Positions 18,544 to 27,292 of a stretch of 64,000 nucleotides of DNA are shown in pieces. The stretch's first letter is position 1, and each line of letters opens with the position of its first letter. The stretch comes from Bacteroidia bacterium (GTDB taxonomy: Bacteria > Bacteroidota > Bacteroidia > B-17B0 > Aurantibacillaceae). The position numbers and the translations under genes are program-made. Under the pieces are notes generated by a model. The model was not told the origin of the DNA, ran no database searches, and was given only the letters and a program-made list of their open reading frames with translations. The DNA lies in assembly GCA_016787445.1 (NCBI GenBank), contig JAEUTQ010000036.1, positions 19,641 to 83,640 on the forward strand. The letters are read 5' to 3'.

Positions 18544-19389
18544 TTAAATTTCAAATTCTTTATCAATAAAGGTCTCATTTTCACCTGCCAGCTTCATTTT
18601 ATACTTCCCCTTCTTAAATCCCTTAATATTCAACCTCACTGCATATTCCTGCGAACCCGCATTCACCCATTGTCCTTTTATCTCACCCACTTTATTGCCC
18701 AGCGAATCGGTCACATAAAACCAGGCATAACATGTTTTGTCAACCTGATAATCCACATTCGCCTTTAATTGTATCGGATATTCATGAATGTTTCCGTATT
18801 CATTAATCACTGCCTTTTTTCTCAAGGTATACCACGGAATGGGTTCATCTTTTATCGTAGCAACGAATTTTCTTAAATCTTCGGTAATAGAATCATTTAC
18901 TCCGGTTATGTTTGCAGTAGGCCGATTGTTGCTCACCGCCCACACGGCATATTGCTCTGTGTTATCATCCGTTTTAGAGGCGTTTAAATATTTTGCCACG
19001 AGTAAAAGTTTAGTGTCGGCCAGTTTTCCTGTCTCGTATTTTAATCCTTTAATCGGACCCGAATTAGTGTATTCACAACAATAGCCTTTAATCTCAAACG
19101 ATTTTGTTTCGTTTCTTCCCATAGCTAAAATTTGCTCATGCGCTACCAAAACATCCTGATAATTCTCTTTCACCGCATTCATTCGCCAGCCTGCGGGAAC
19201 AATCACTTTTACCGAATCATCAATGTTGTTTTTAATTTTGTAATCCAAAATCAATCCACCTTTACAGGTAACATCGGCTCTTATTAAACTTTTTCGGAGA
19301 GCATCATCAATACTAATTGTTGTTACAGCCATGCAGTTTATGCTTAATGCCGGTAAAAGTGTGCTGAGTTGTTTGAGTGTTTGTTTCAT
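18544..19389 (-). CDS. exported protein of unknown function
   Basis: 281 residues from the chosen start. The ATG at 19389 is preceded by a near-perfect Shine-Dalgarno sequence (AAGGAGGG), unusual in this AT-rich genome, so the frame's further upstream ATG (19422) is rejected. The N-terminus MKQTLKQLSTLLPALSINC has a weak hydrophobic segment and may be an export signal. The rest is beta-rich. The last 75 residues (YQVDKTCYAWFYVTDSLGN onward to FIDKEFEI) look like an Ig/FN3-type domain. I do not recognise the family. It is divergent from a nucleoside transporter. Confidence 0.65.
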   Translation of the reverse strand: MKQTLKQLSTLLPALSINCMAVTTISIDDALRKSLIRADVTCKGGLILDYKIKNNIDDSVKVIVPAGWRMNAVKENYQDVLVAHEQILAMGRNETKSFEIKGYCCEYTNSGPIKGLKYETGKLADTKLLLVAKYLNASKTDDNTEQYAVWAVSNNRPTANITGVNDSITEDLRKFVATIKDEPIPWYTLRKKAVINEYGNIHEYPIQLKANVDYQVDKTCYAWFYVTDSLGNKVGEIKGQWVNAGSQEYAVRLNIKGFKKGKYKMKLAGENETFIDKEFEI

Positions 19390-19489
19390 AATTCCCTCCT
19401 TGTTTTTTAATATAATGTTCATTAAGTGTATTTGGTTACACCTTATTTATAAAACTTATTTTTTACCTTGCTCTTGTAAATTTTATTGC

Positions 19490-20722
19490 ATGGAACGTTT
19501 TACAGGAATATTGGGAATCATTGTGATTTTAGGAATCGCTTTTTTGTTATCCAATAATAAAAAATCAATTAATTATCGTTTGGTATTAAGTGGCATCGGT
19601 TTGCAACTGGTAATCGCCTTATTGGTTTTAAAGGTTCCTTTTATCACCAACTTTTTCGCTATGCTAGGAAGAGGCATGGGTAAAATAGAACAATTTGCTA
19701 CGCAAGGTGCTTCTTTTGTTTACGGTGGAATAATGATTGATACGCACGATGGTGCTTCAAAATCTTTTGGTGCGCCACATACTTTTGTGTTTGCATTCAG
19801 TGTTACAGCCACCATTATTTTTGTTTGCGTGCTGGTAGCCGTTCTTTATCACATCGGATTCATGCAAAAAGTAATTTCAGTGATTGCTAAAGTGATGAAT
19901 TTTGTGATGCGTGTGAGCGGAGCAGAAGCGTTAAGTAATGTGGCGAGTGCATTTGTCGGACAAGTAGAAGCGCAGGTAATGATTCGTCCGTATTTACCTA
20001 CCATGACGAAAAGTGAACTCATGGCTTCCATGGCCGGAAGTATGGCATGCATCGCAGGAGGAATTTTAATTGTATACGTCAACATGGGAGCGAAGGCAGA
20101 ATATCTTTTAACCGCCAGCTTAATGGCTGCACCCGCTGCTTTAGTGATTTCAAAAATCATGTATCCTGAAACAGAAGAATCTCAAACCAAAGGCGAAGTA
20201 AAATTAGAAGTGAAGAGTCCGTATACCAATGTGATTGATGCTATTTCTCACGGTGCGGCTGACGGTATGAAAATTGCGATTAATGTTATCGCGATGTTAA
20301 TTGGTTTTATTGCGCTAATCGCTTTTATTAACTGGGGTCTCGGAAAAATATATCCGCAGTTATCGCTTGATTTTATTTTCGGAAAATTATTTTATCCTTT
20401 AGCTTGGGTAATGGGTGTGCCGGGCGCAGATGTGGAGACCGTTGCTACCTTAATGGGACAAAAACTTACGATTAATGAGTTTGTGGCTTTTGATACATTA
20501 ACACATCGTTTAGCAGCACCGTTAAGTGAAAAGGGAACCATGATTGCGAGCTTCGCCATTTGCGGTTTCGCTAATTTTTCTTCGGTTGGTATGCAAATTG
20601 GCGGTATCGGCGCCCTGGTTCCTGAGAGAAGAAATGATTTGGCGAAATTGGGTATTCGTGCCCTTATCGCCGGTACCTTGGCATCCTATCTTTCTGCATG
20701 TATTGCCGGAATGTTGGTGTAA
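19490..20722 (+). CDS. NupC/CNT family concentrative nucleoside transporter
   Basis: 410 residues from MERFTGILGIIVILGIAFLL, the usual N-terminus of the family; the frame runs open further upstream, but that part does not look like a CNT protein and overlaps the divergent gene. CNT signatures are clear: GASFVYGG, FVFAFSVTATIIFV, AEALSNVASAFVGQVEAQ (residues about 140-160), LMASMAGSMACIAGG, and the C-terminal ICGFANFSSVGMQIGGIGAL. The protein imports nucleosides by cation symport at the inner membrane. It would fit salvage of the products of the secreted nuclease at 8217-9269, though it is not next to it. Confidence 0.93.
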   Translation: MERFTGILGIIVILGIAFLLSNNKKSINYRLVLSGIGLQLVIALLVLKVPFITNFFAMLGRGMGKIEQFATQGASFVYGGIMIDTHDGASKSFGAPHTFVFAFSVTATIIFVCVLVAVLYHIGFMQKVISVIAKVMNFVMRVSGAEALSNVASAFVGQVEAQVMIRPYLPTMTKSELMASMAGSMACIAGGILIVYVNMGAKAEYLLTASLMAAPAALVISKIMYPETEESQTKGEVKLEVKSPYTNVIDAISHGAADGMKIAINVIAMLIGFIALIAFINWGLGKIYPQLSLDFIFGKLFYPLAWVMGVPGADVETVATLMGQKLTINEFVAFDTLTHRLAAPLSEKGTMIASFAICGFANFSSVGMQIGGIGALVPERRNDLAKLGIRALIAGTLASYLSACIAGMLV

Positions 20723-20739
20723 TTCCCTTAAAAATTCCC

Positions 20740-20747
20740 TATCTTTG
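20740..20747 (+). promoter_or_regulatory. -7 promoter box of the ABC-F gene
   Basis: TATCTTTG, followed by CACCC, is a full match to TAnnTTTG and lies 18 nt before the ATG at 20766. It overlaps the gap after the transporter gene, so the ABC-F gene has its own start site. The -33 box is weak (TTGG near 20714). Confidence 0.6.
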
Positions 20748-20765
20748 CACCCTTAAATTTTAGCA

Positions 20766-22682
20766 ATGATTTCGGTTAACGGCGCAACAGTAGCATTTGG
20801 TGGTTTCACTCTGTTCGATAATATTTCCTTTTTAATTAATCCTAAAGACCGTATTGGTTTGGCAGGAAGAAATGGCGCAGGTAAATCTACCATGCTTAAA
20901 TTATTGGCAGGACAACAAAACCCTACCAAAGGTGAAATAGCTATTCCGCGTGAATGTAAAATCGGTTATTTACCACAGGATATGACGCATCAACACGGAC
21001 GTACTGTATTTGCCGAAACTGAAACAGCCTACCAGGAGGTTCAAATGATGCAAAAACGTTTGGACGAAATTAACCACCAATTGGAAACACGTACCGATTA
21101 CGAAAGTGATGAGTACATGAAATTGATTGAGGACTTAACCGACATTAATCACCGATTGGATATTGTTGGCGCCGGAAATGTGGAAGAGGAGATTGAGAAA
21201 ATTTTAAAAGGTTTAGGATTTGACCGTAAAGATTTGCAACGTCAAACTTCAGAGTTTAGCGGCGGTTGGCGCATGCGTATTGAATTAGCAAAATTATTAT
21301 TACAAAAGCCGGATGTTTTGTTGTTAGATGAGCCTACCAATCACTTGGATATTGAAGCGATTCAATGGTTGGAAGAATTCATGGAGACTTTCCCCGGCGC
21401 AGTTGTTTTAATTAGTCACGATAAAACTTTCTTGGATAACGTTACCAATCGTACCATTGAAATTGTAAACCAAAAAATTTACGATTATAAAACCAATTAC
21501 TCACGTTATTTGGTGTTGCGCAAAGAGCGTAAGGAACAACAAGAAAACGCCGCTAAGAATCAGCAAAAAATCATTGATCAAACGGAAGTGTTGATTGATA
21601 AATACCGTGCAAAAGCCAATAAAGCTTCCTTTGCTCAATCGTTAATCAAAAAACTCGACCGCATGGAGCGCGTTGAGGTGGATGAAGATGACACAGCGGC
21701 CATGTATTTCCGTTTTCCTCCTCCGGCGCACAGTGGTAAAATCGTGATAACAGCGGAGCATGCAGGAAAAGAGTATGGTGAAAAGAGAATTTTCTCCGAT
21801 GCTAATTTTATCATCACCAAAGGTGAACGTATAGGTTTTGTTGGAAGAAACGGTGAAGGAAAATCTACCATGATGAAAATGATTGCGAAGAAAGTACAAC
21901 ACGAAGGAACCGTGCAATTAGGACATAGCGTGATGATGGGTTATTTCGAGCAAGATCAGGAAGAAAAGTTAGATGGCGATAAAACAGTTTTTCAAACCAT
22001 CGACGATTTAGCGGTGGGCGATATCCGTAAACGCGTTAGAAATTTATTAGGTGCTTTTTTATTTAGCGGCGAAGACATTGACAAAAAAGTGAAGGTGTTG
22101 AGTGGGGGAGAGCGCGGACGATTAGCCTTGTGTAAATTATTATTAGAGCCTTACAATTTGTTATTGTTAGATGAGCCAACCAATCACTTGGATATTCGTT
22201 CGAAAGAAATTTTGAAGCAAGCCTTATTGGATTACGAAGGAACCATTGTTATGGTGAGTCACGATCGTGATTTCATGAAAGGAATGTGTACGCGTTTATT
22301 CGAATTCAGAGATGGCCACGTGAAAGAACATTTGGGAGGTATCGAAGAGTTCATGGAGTTACGAAAGGTGGAGCGTTTGAATGAATTGGATTTAGATAAG
22401 AAAGTAGCTGCCGTAAAGAAGGAAGCCGTAGTTGAAAAAAAGCAAGTGGTTGATTCTAATGAGCAGGAACAAAAACAAATTCGCAGTCAAATAAAGAAAG
22501 TAGAAAGCGAAATTGAAAGACTGGAAGCAGAAATAAAAAAATGCGACGATAAACTTTCTAATACTGAAACCTATAATCAGTTAGTTAACGATAAAACCTT
22601 TTTTGATAATTACAACAAATTGAAAACCTCACTCGAGGCTGAAATGCAGAAGTGGGAAGAGTTATCTGCAAAATTAGGTTAA
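20766..22682 (+). CDS. ABC-F family ATPase
   Basis: 638 residues. Two ATP-binding cassettes without membrane segments mark the ABC-F class of ribosome-acting ATPases. Cassette 1 has Walker A GRNGAGKST (about residue 35), signature FSGGWRMRIELAKLL (163) and Walker B with LLLDEPTNHLD (183). Cassette 2 has GRNGEGKST (359), LSGGERGRLALCKLL (444) and LLLDEPTNHLD (464). The inter-cassette linker at about 240-310 is the P-site tRNA interaction motif. The C-terminal 80 residues form a charged coiled coil as in Uup. It probably acts in translation or ribosome quality control; an antibiotic resistance role cannot be judged from the sequence. Confidence 0.92.
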   Translation: MISVNGATVAFGGFTLFDNISFLINPKDRIGLAGRNGAGKSTMLKLLAGQQNPTKGEIAIPRECKIGYLPQDMTHQHGRTVFAETETAYQEVQMMQKRLDEINHQLETRTDYESDEYMKLIEDLTDINHRLDIVGAGNVEEEIEKILKGLGFDRKDLQRQTSEFSGGWRMRIELAKLLLQKPDVLLLDEPTNHLDIEAIQWLEEFMETFPGAVVLISHDKTFLDNVTNRTIEIVNQKIYDYKTNYSRYLVLRKERKEQQENAAKNQQKIIDQTEVLIDKYRAKANKASFAQSLIKKLDRMERVEVDEDDTAAMYFRFPPPAHSGKIVITAEHAGKEYGEKRIFSDANFIITKGERIGFVGRNGEGKSTMMKMIAKKVQHEGTVQLGHSVMMGYFEQDQEEKLDGDKTVFQTIDDLAVGDIRKRVRNLLGAFLFSGEDIDKKVKVLSGGERGRLALCKLLLEPYNLLLLDEPTNHLDIRSKEILKQALLDYEGTIVMVSHDRDFMKGMCTRLFEFRDGHVKEHLGGIEEFMELRKVERLNELDLDKKVAAVKKEAVVEKKQVVDSNEQEQKQIRSQIKKVESEIERLEAEIKKCDDKLSNTETYNQLVNDKTFFDNYNKLKTSLEAEMQKWEELSAKLG

Positions 22683-22813
22683 ACCCCCTCGCCCTTAGCA
22701 AGGGGAGGAACCGTTTCTAAAAAAGCTTAATAGCGCCACGACTTAATTGTCCCCTGCTAAGGGGAGATGTCCGCATTTATCAGCCTTAGCGCAGCAGGCT
22801 GGGGACAGAGGGG
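22683..22813. repeat. palindromic REP-like intergenic repeat
   Basis: The gap between the convergent ABC-F and GNAT genes is filled by inverted CCCTTAGC (22692-22699) and GCTAAGGG motifs, flanked by ACCCCCTC at one end and GGGGACAGAGGGGTTA at the other. It resembles the palindromic units around 35-39 kb in composition (runs of CCCCT/AGGGG) but is a distinct subtype. It may also terminate both genes. Confidence 0.6.
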
Positions 22814-23317
22814 TTACTTTCTCCAAACCATTACAAAATCATTCATCACATAACCGTTGCCTATGTCAAAATCGGCAACTTGTTCAATCTTAAATCCGTT
22901 TTTAAAATAAAAATTGATGGATTTAAAATTTTGACGATTCACTGTTAAGCGAAGTTCTTCGGGTTTGAGAAGCTTTAGTAACTCAATAAATGCCGCCGTG
23001 CCAGTTCCTTTTCCAGCTAACTCTTGCAATAAGTAATATTTATGAATGAAGTAACTGTGTGTGGCATTTTCCATTTTACTTACGGCAATAAAACCAATGC
23101 AGCGTTCGTCTTCGTGAATTAAATAAAACACATGTCCCTTTTGTGTCATTTGTTCAGTTAAACTCTCATAGCTGTACATCATCTCCAGCATGTAGTTGAT
23201 TTGGTCGGTGCCAATAATGCTCGTGTAATGTTGATGCCAGATGGTATGGGCGAGTTTGGCGATAGCAGGAATGTCTTCTGTTTTCGCAACTGATAATAGT
23301 ACACTGTGGTTTGACAT
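22814..23317 (-). CDS. GNAT family N-acetyltransferase
   Basis: 167 residues with a single GNAT fold. Motif A, the acetyl-CoA pyrophosphate loop, is recognisable but drifted at about 93-115 (YYLLQELAGKGTGTAAF, for the usual QxxGxG/A). The start MSNHSVLLSVAKTEDIPAIAKLAHTI is typical of the family. The strand order and the FKSINFYFKNGFKI segment near the end agree. It acetylates an unknown amine in the cytoplasm. It is divergent from smpB with only 20 nt between start codons, so the two promoters overlap. Confidence 0.82.
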   Translation of the reverse strand: MSNHSVLLSVAKTEDIPAIAKLAHTIWHQHYTSIIGTDQINYMLEMMYSYESLTEQMTQKGHVFYLIHEDERCIGFIAVSKMENATHSYFIHKYYLLQELAGKGTGTAAFIELLKLLKPEELRLTVNRQNFKSINFYFKNGFKIEQVADFDIGNGYVMNDFVMVWRK

Positions 23318-23325
23318 GGTATTAG

Positions 23326-23333
23326 TATATTTG
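23326..23333 (+). promoter_or_regulatory. -7 promoter box of smpB (near-leaderless)
   Basis: TATATTTG matches TAnnTTTG and ends 4 nt before the GTG start of smpB at 23338. Transcription would begin at or within a few bases of the start codon, leaving no room for a ribosome binding site. Confidence 0.5.
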
Positions 23334-23337
23334 CAAC

Positions 23338-23793
23338 GTGTCAGCTAAAATAAACAATAAGGTTAATATAGAAAACCGTCGCGCCAAGTTCGACTATCAG
23401 TTTTTAGAAAAGTTGGTGGCAGGTTTAGTTTTAACCGGCACTGAGATTAAATCTATTCGTGAAGGTAAAGCAGCGCTTGTTGACAGTTATTGTTATTTCA
23501 GAAACAATGAGCTTTTTATCCGGAACATGCATATTGCCGAATATTCAGAGGGTACTCACTATAACCATGAACCTAATCGCGAGAGAAAGTTGTTGTTGAG
23601 TAAGCCTGAGCTGAATAAAATGCAGAAAAAATTAAAGGATCAGGGATTAACCATTGTTCCTATTCGTTTATTCATTTCGGATAGTGGTTATGCAAAACTG
23701 GAAATAGCCCTTGCAAAAGGAAAAAAGGAATTTGATAAACGTGAAAGCATTAAAAAGCGCGATACCGAGCGTGAAGCGAATCGCAAGTTTTAA
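23338..23793 (+). CDS. smpB: SsrA-binding protein SmpB
   Basis: 151 residues, the normal SmpB length, starting at GTG. SmpB binds tmRNA and takes it to stalled ribosomes for trans-translation. The family core is clear: VNIENRRAKFDYQFLEK, GLVLTGTEIKSIREGKAAL, NMHIAEYSEGTHYNHEPNRE, RKLLLSKPELNKMQKK and the C-terminal tail KKEFDKRESIKKRDTEREAN that enters the decoding centre. The tmRNA gene (ssrA) was not found in the window. A TATATTTG box 4 nt upstream suggests an almost leaderless mRNA. The next gene overlaps the 3' end. Confidence 0.96.
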   Translation: MSAKINNKVNIENRRAKFDYQFLEKLVAGLVLTGTEIKSIREGKAALVDSYCYFRNNELFIRNMHIAEYSEGTHYNHEPNRERKLLLSKPELNKMQKKLKDQGLTIVPIRLFISDSGYAKLEIALAKGKKEFDKRESIKKRDTEREANRKF

Positions 23794-24544
23794 TTGGCTT
23801 GTTTTGAGTTTGCTTCTCAATGCCTGTGCCGTAAGGTCGGTTTACATTCCTGTTAGTCAAAACACTCCCTTATTCGATTCTTCCAAAGTTTTACAAGCTT
23901 CGGCTTATATCGGTGCCAATCATATTGAAGCGCAAGCTGCGTTTAATCCTGTAAAAAAATTGGGTGTTTGTGCTAATATTAATTACGGAAGTGGTATTTC
24001 AATTTACGATGTGGCAGTTGGAACATACGCTTATAATAAATCGGCACACTGGCGTTATGAAGTATACGGAGGTTACGGTTATAATTCCAACTTTGCTTTT
24101 CAAACGGCAAATTATAATTCGCTAATTAAACAGCCGATAAAAAATTATGAGATAAAATCATTTTATGATAAAATGTATTTACAACCTGCCATCGGTTATT
24201 TTAACTCCATTAAGATGTATAAGTTGAGTTATTCCTTTTCGCTTTCGGCGCGTATTTCAGCTCTGTATTATAAAATCTATAGCTTTAAAGAGATTGATGA
24301 TGAGGCCACGAAGTTAAGCGGACAAACAGTTTATCTTACCGATAAAAATTACAACAATAGTTTTTTGTACTTGCTCGAGCCTTGTTTTACCAATAAGGTG
24401 GGTATAAAAAATTTCTATGCGATTTTACAATTTCAAGGATTCATTCCTTATTCAGAACAAATTGATGTAAGTAACACTGTTTTTTCTCAAGGGATATTAA
24501 TGAGTGTTGGATTGCAGTATAATTTTGTGTTTAAGCGAAAATAA
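23771..24544 (+). CDS. lipoprotein, predicted outer-membrane beta-barrel-like
   Basis: 257 residues from a GTG start that gives a compact lipoprotein signal (VKRIASFNWLVLSLLLNAC, Cys19). An upstream GTG (23741) and an ATG (23711) are also in frame but overlap smpB more; the start is uncertain. The mature part is beta-rich with alternating aromatic strands (WRYEVYGGYGYNSNFAF, YSFSLSARISALYYKIY) and ends in a strand, VGLQYNFVFK, like small outer-membrane barrels. Function unknown. It overlaps the end of smpB and is followed after 2 nt by a DUF218 gene, so the three are likely one operon. Confidence 0.7.
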   Translation: MKRIASFNWLVLSLLLNACAVRSVYIPVSQNTPLFDSSKVLQASAYIGANHIEAQAAFNPVKKLGVCANINYGSGISIYDVAVGTYAYNKSAHWRYEVYGGYGYNSNFAFQTANYNSLIKQPIKNYEIKSFYDKMYLQPAIGYFNSIKMYKLSYSFSLSARISALYYKIYSFKEIDDEATKLSGQTVYLTDKNYNNSFLYLLEPCFTNKVGIKNFYAILQFQGFIPYSEQIDVSNTVFSQGILMSVGLQYNFVFKRK

Positions 24545-24546
24545 AA

Positions 24547-25185
24547 TTGAAGAAATTAATCTACATAGTTTTACTTTCAGTTTTCATACAAGCTTGTTAT
24601 CTATTAGGGCCATCTCCTAAAAAACGGTTAAGACAAGCAAGAAAGGTTCAACCCATCGATGTGGCCATAGTTCCGGGTTTACCATTGTATCATGGAACCT
24701 GGGATACACTTTTAAAAACAAGAATTTTATGGTCGGTTTATTTATATAAACAGGGTGTGGTAAAGAAGATTTTGTATTCGGGGAACGCGGTTTACACCAA
24801 ATGGATGGAAGGCAAAGCGATGGCAGATTACGCAAAATCATTAGGAGTAAAAAGTGAAGATATTCTGATTGATACAATTGCTGAACACAGCACGGAAAAC
24901 TTATTTTACGGACATCAGTTAGCAAAAGACAGAGGATGTAAGTCTTTCGCAGTAGCAACGGATCCCTTTCAATGTGCGATGCTTTATAAGTTTTCGCGAA
25001 AGAAAATAAAAGATAAAGTACATTTTTTACCCGTAGTATTTGATTCTATTGCAAACTCGTTTAATGTTAATCCGGAAATAGATACAACAAAAAATATTGC
25101 CATTAATTTTGTTCCTATCGAACAAAGACAGGACATGAAAAAGCGAATGAGCGGAACAAGAGGAAAGAATATTCCTGCTAAATAG
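24547..25185 (+). CDS. DUF218/YdcF-like (ElyC/SanA-type) lipoprotein
   Basis: 212 residues from a TTG start 2 nt after the preceding stop. A lipoprotein signal MKKLIYIVLLSVFIQAC (Cys17) precedes a DUF218 domain. Its signatures are the N-terminal VAIVPGLPLY (usually VxGG), ILYSGNAVYTKWMEGKAMADYA, the conserved EHSTENLFYG and VATDPFQCAM. Relatives such as SanA and ElyC affect envelope or lipid-carrier homeostasis, and YdcF binds S-adenosylmethionine, but the activity of this member is unknown. Its end overlaps the convergent VWA gene by 8 nt. Confidence 0.82.
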   Translation: MKKLIYIVLLSVFIQACYLLGPSPKKRLRQARKVQPIDVAIVPGLPLYHGTWDTLLKTRILWSVYLYKQGVVKKILYSGNAVYTKWMEGKAMADYAKSLGVKSEDILIDTIAEHSTENLFYGHQLAKDRGCKSFAVATDPFQCAMLYKFSRKKIKDKVHFLPVVFDSIANSFNVNPEIDTTKNIAINFVPIEQRQDMKKRMSGTRGKNIPAK

Positions 25186-27235
25186 TGCCGCTACGTTTAC
25201 GTAAAAACCATTCGAGGGTCAATAATCCAATAATCAAAAAGAATATCCATTTCAAATCAATTAAATCACTTAATTGTTTTTGTGAATAGGTTATTGGTTT
25301 TATGGTTTCGTTATTAAGCAATTCCTGCTTTAATTTTTCAGTTTCATTTTTGTGAAATAATTTACCTCCGGTACTCGTCGCTAATTGATGAAGTAATTGA
25401 TGATTGGCAACAGTAATTGTTTTTTCAGCGACGATGGCTTTAACGGTAATGCTGCCACTTTGTGAGAATACTTGATTGTTGACTTTCACCGTGGCTTTGT
25501 ATTTATATTCTCCTGTTGGGAATAATCCGCTGTTCAAGTAGTAAGCGTTCGATGTTTTACTCATGGTGTAAGTAAATTGTTTGCCGGCACTGTCGGTGAT
25601 AATCACATTCACTTCAGGTTCTGTTACGAGTTGATAGCTTTGGTTGTAAACTTCCGCATTGAATTCTATGTTTTCATTTTCCGAAATAATTTTTTTCGTA
25701 ATTAACCTGAAGAAACTTTTATCGGCTTTTACAGCGAGGTATTGAACAGTTTTCGAAATAAGTTCATTAAATAAATTGTGATTTTTATGTTCAGCAAAAT
25801 CACGAAGTTTCCATCGCCATAAACCGTCGAAAGCCATGATTCCTGTTTTTCTTCCGCTATTATCATTAAAAAGTATCAATGGATTTTCCGTTTCCACAAC
25901 GCCAATTTTTTGGAATAGAAGACTGTTGGCGCCCGGTGAAGTAATATAATTTCCAAATGGTGTGTTTACCGCAGGGAAGTCTTTAATGAAATTTTTAAGT
26001 TCATCGCTTAAGTTAAACAAGGTGAAATTTTTATTGAGCAAAGCTTCCGTTTCGTTTTGCTTATTATATGAACTATTGATTTTTAGTCCGGGTAAATTTT
26101 CATTAATGGCCGCCTGAATAATTAAGTAAGGTTGGTTGTTGGTATTTAATTCATTCATTAATGAGCGGTTGTTCGTGGAAATGTTGTGAAGAATGACAAG
26201 GCTATATGGCTTCAATGGTTTATTAAAATCAAAAGCGGAAGAGGTTTCTACCTCATAGGTTTGAGTGCTTTCCAAACTTTCTTTAATGGCAGCGATATCG
26301 GGATGTGGGGCAGAAGAGAGGAGGAGGATTTTTTCGCGGGTATCAATCACGTCTACTACAAAATCCATCGAGTTATTGCTTTTGTTATTCTCCTCAGGTA
26401 AAGAATTTACTACCACTTTGTATTTCTGCACACCCGGTTTCTCGGCTTCTAAAACAAAAGAAAGAGTTTGGATAAAATTATCACTGTTAATTTTAAGAGG
26501 AAGTTCGGCTTTCTTCGCTCCATCTTTAAATATACTAACGGTTGATGCCTTGCTGTTTAGTTTAAAGGCCTGAGTAATAACTTCTACCGGAAATTTATTG
26601 CCTAAATAAACTACTTGATTGTGATTGATTTTTTTAATGGTTAAATCTTTGGTGAGTGTGGTGTCGCCTAACGCAACAGTGTATACCGGGAATTTAAATC
26701 TGTTCGCTAAATCAAAATTGCCTGAGCCACGGTTGATGATGCCATCGCTGGTAATAATTAAAGCGCCAATGTTTTGATTCGCGTAATTATTATCAATTTC
26801 AGATAAGAGTTGCGATAGGTCAGTTTCTTTGTCGTTGTAATCAGGTTGTTCTCCGGTAGTAACTTTATTTCCGAAGAGAAGCGATTTAACTGCGTATTTC
26901 TCGCCAACCTCTGATTTTACTTTTTCAAGAAGATTTGTAAAATCTTTTTTAATGAATTGAGAGTCGGCCGTTGCAATAATGGAAGCTGAGTTGTCGTGCG
27001 CAAACAAAATCAAAGGCTTCTCTGTCTCGTTAATTGTTCGCTTCAAAAAAAGATTCAGCAACAGCAAAGTGATTATAAGTACAGAAACGAATCGTAATGC
27101 GGTTAGAAAGTATAATACTGGTTTTGTAAATGTGTCACGTTTCTTCTCGCGGTTATACAGAAGCCATGCATACAATAATCCCGCAAGGGGACAAAGTAAT
27201 AAAAAATACCAGGCATGTTCTGAAATAAGATTCAT
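25178..27235 (-). CDS. VWA-type membrane protein
   Basis: 685 residues. Two N-terminal membrane helices (about 7-27 and 38-62) and one near the C-terminus (about 658-676) flank a large extracytoplasmic or lumenal region. Residues about 74-190 look like a von Willebrand factor A domain with the MIDAS motif DNSAS near residue 80 and IGALIITSDGIINRGSG. A DUF4159/glutamine amidotransferase-like Rossmann part (REKILLLSSAPHPDIAAI) and a beta domain follow. Similar proteins sit near BatA/MoxR-type clusters in Bacteroidota; here no MoxR gene is adjacent. Function not established. Confidence 0.7.
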   Translation of the reverse strand: MNLISEHAWYFLLLCPLAGLLYAWLLYNREKKRDTFTKPVLYFLTALRFVSVLIITLLLLNLFLKRTINETEKPLILFAHDNSASIIATADSQFIKKDFTNLLEKVKSEVGEKYAVKSLLFGNKVTTGEQPDYNDKETDLSQLLSEIDNNYANQNIGALIITSDGIINRGSGNFDLANRFKFPVYTVALGDTTLTKDLTIKKINHNQVVYLGNKFPVEVITQAFKLNSKASTVSIFKDGAKKAELPLKINSDNFIQTLSFVLEAEKPGVQKYKVVVNSLPEENNKSNNSMDFVVDVIDTREKILLLSSAPHPDIAAIKESLESTQTYEVETSSAFDFNKPLKPYSLVILHNISTNNRSLMNELNTNNQPYLIIQAAINENLPGLKINSSYNKQNETEALLNKNFTLFNLSDELKNFIKDFPAVNTPFGNYITSPGANSLLFQKIGVVETENPLILFNDNSGRKTGIMAFDGLWRWKLRDFAEHKNHNLFNELISKTVQYLAVKADKSFFRLITKKIISENENIEFNAEVYNQSYQLVTEPEVNVIITDSAGKQFTYTMSKTSNAYYLNSGLFPTGEYKYKATVKVNNQVFSQSGSITVKAIVAEKTITVANHQLLHQLATSTGGKLFHKNETEKLKQELLNNETIKPITYSQKQLSDLIDLKWIFFLIIGLLTLEWFLRKRSGTI

Positions 27236-27243
27236 ATAAAAAA

Positions 27244-27270
27244 AATGTCTGCCCGCAGGCAGACATTAAA
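27244..27270 (-). terminator. intrinsic terminator of fabG (minus strand)
   Basis: A perfect 10-bp stem AATGTCTGCC (27244-27253) with GGCAGACATT (27258-27267), loop CGCA. On the minus strand it is followed by a T run. It lies between fabG and the start of the VWA gene, so the VWA gene needs its own promoter or read-through. Confidence 0.85.
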
Positions 27271-27292
27271 GTTAAATAATAAAAGTAAAATA

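Noticed and set aside
19331..19489. N-terminal extension of the nucleoside transporter
   Set aside because: The extension overlaps the divergent gene and its strong ribosome binding site, and the CNT family begins at MERFTG-like sequence.
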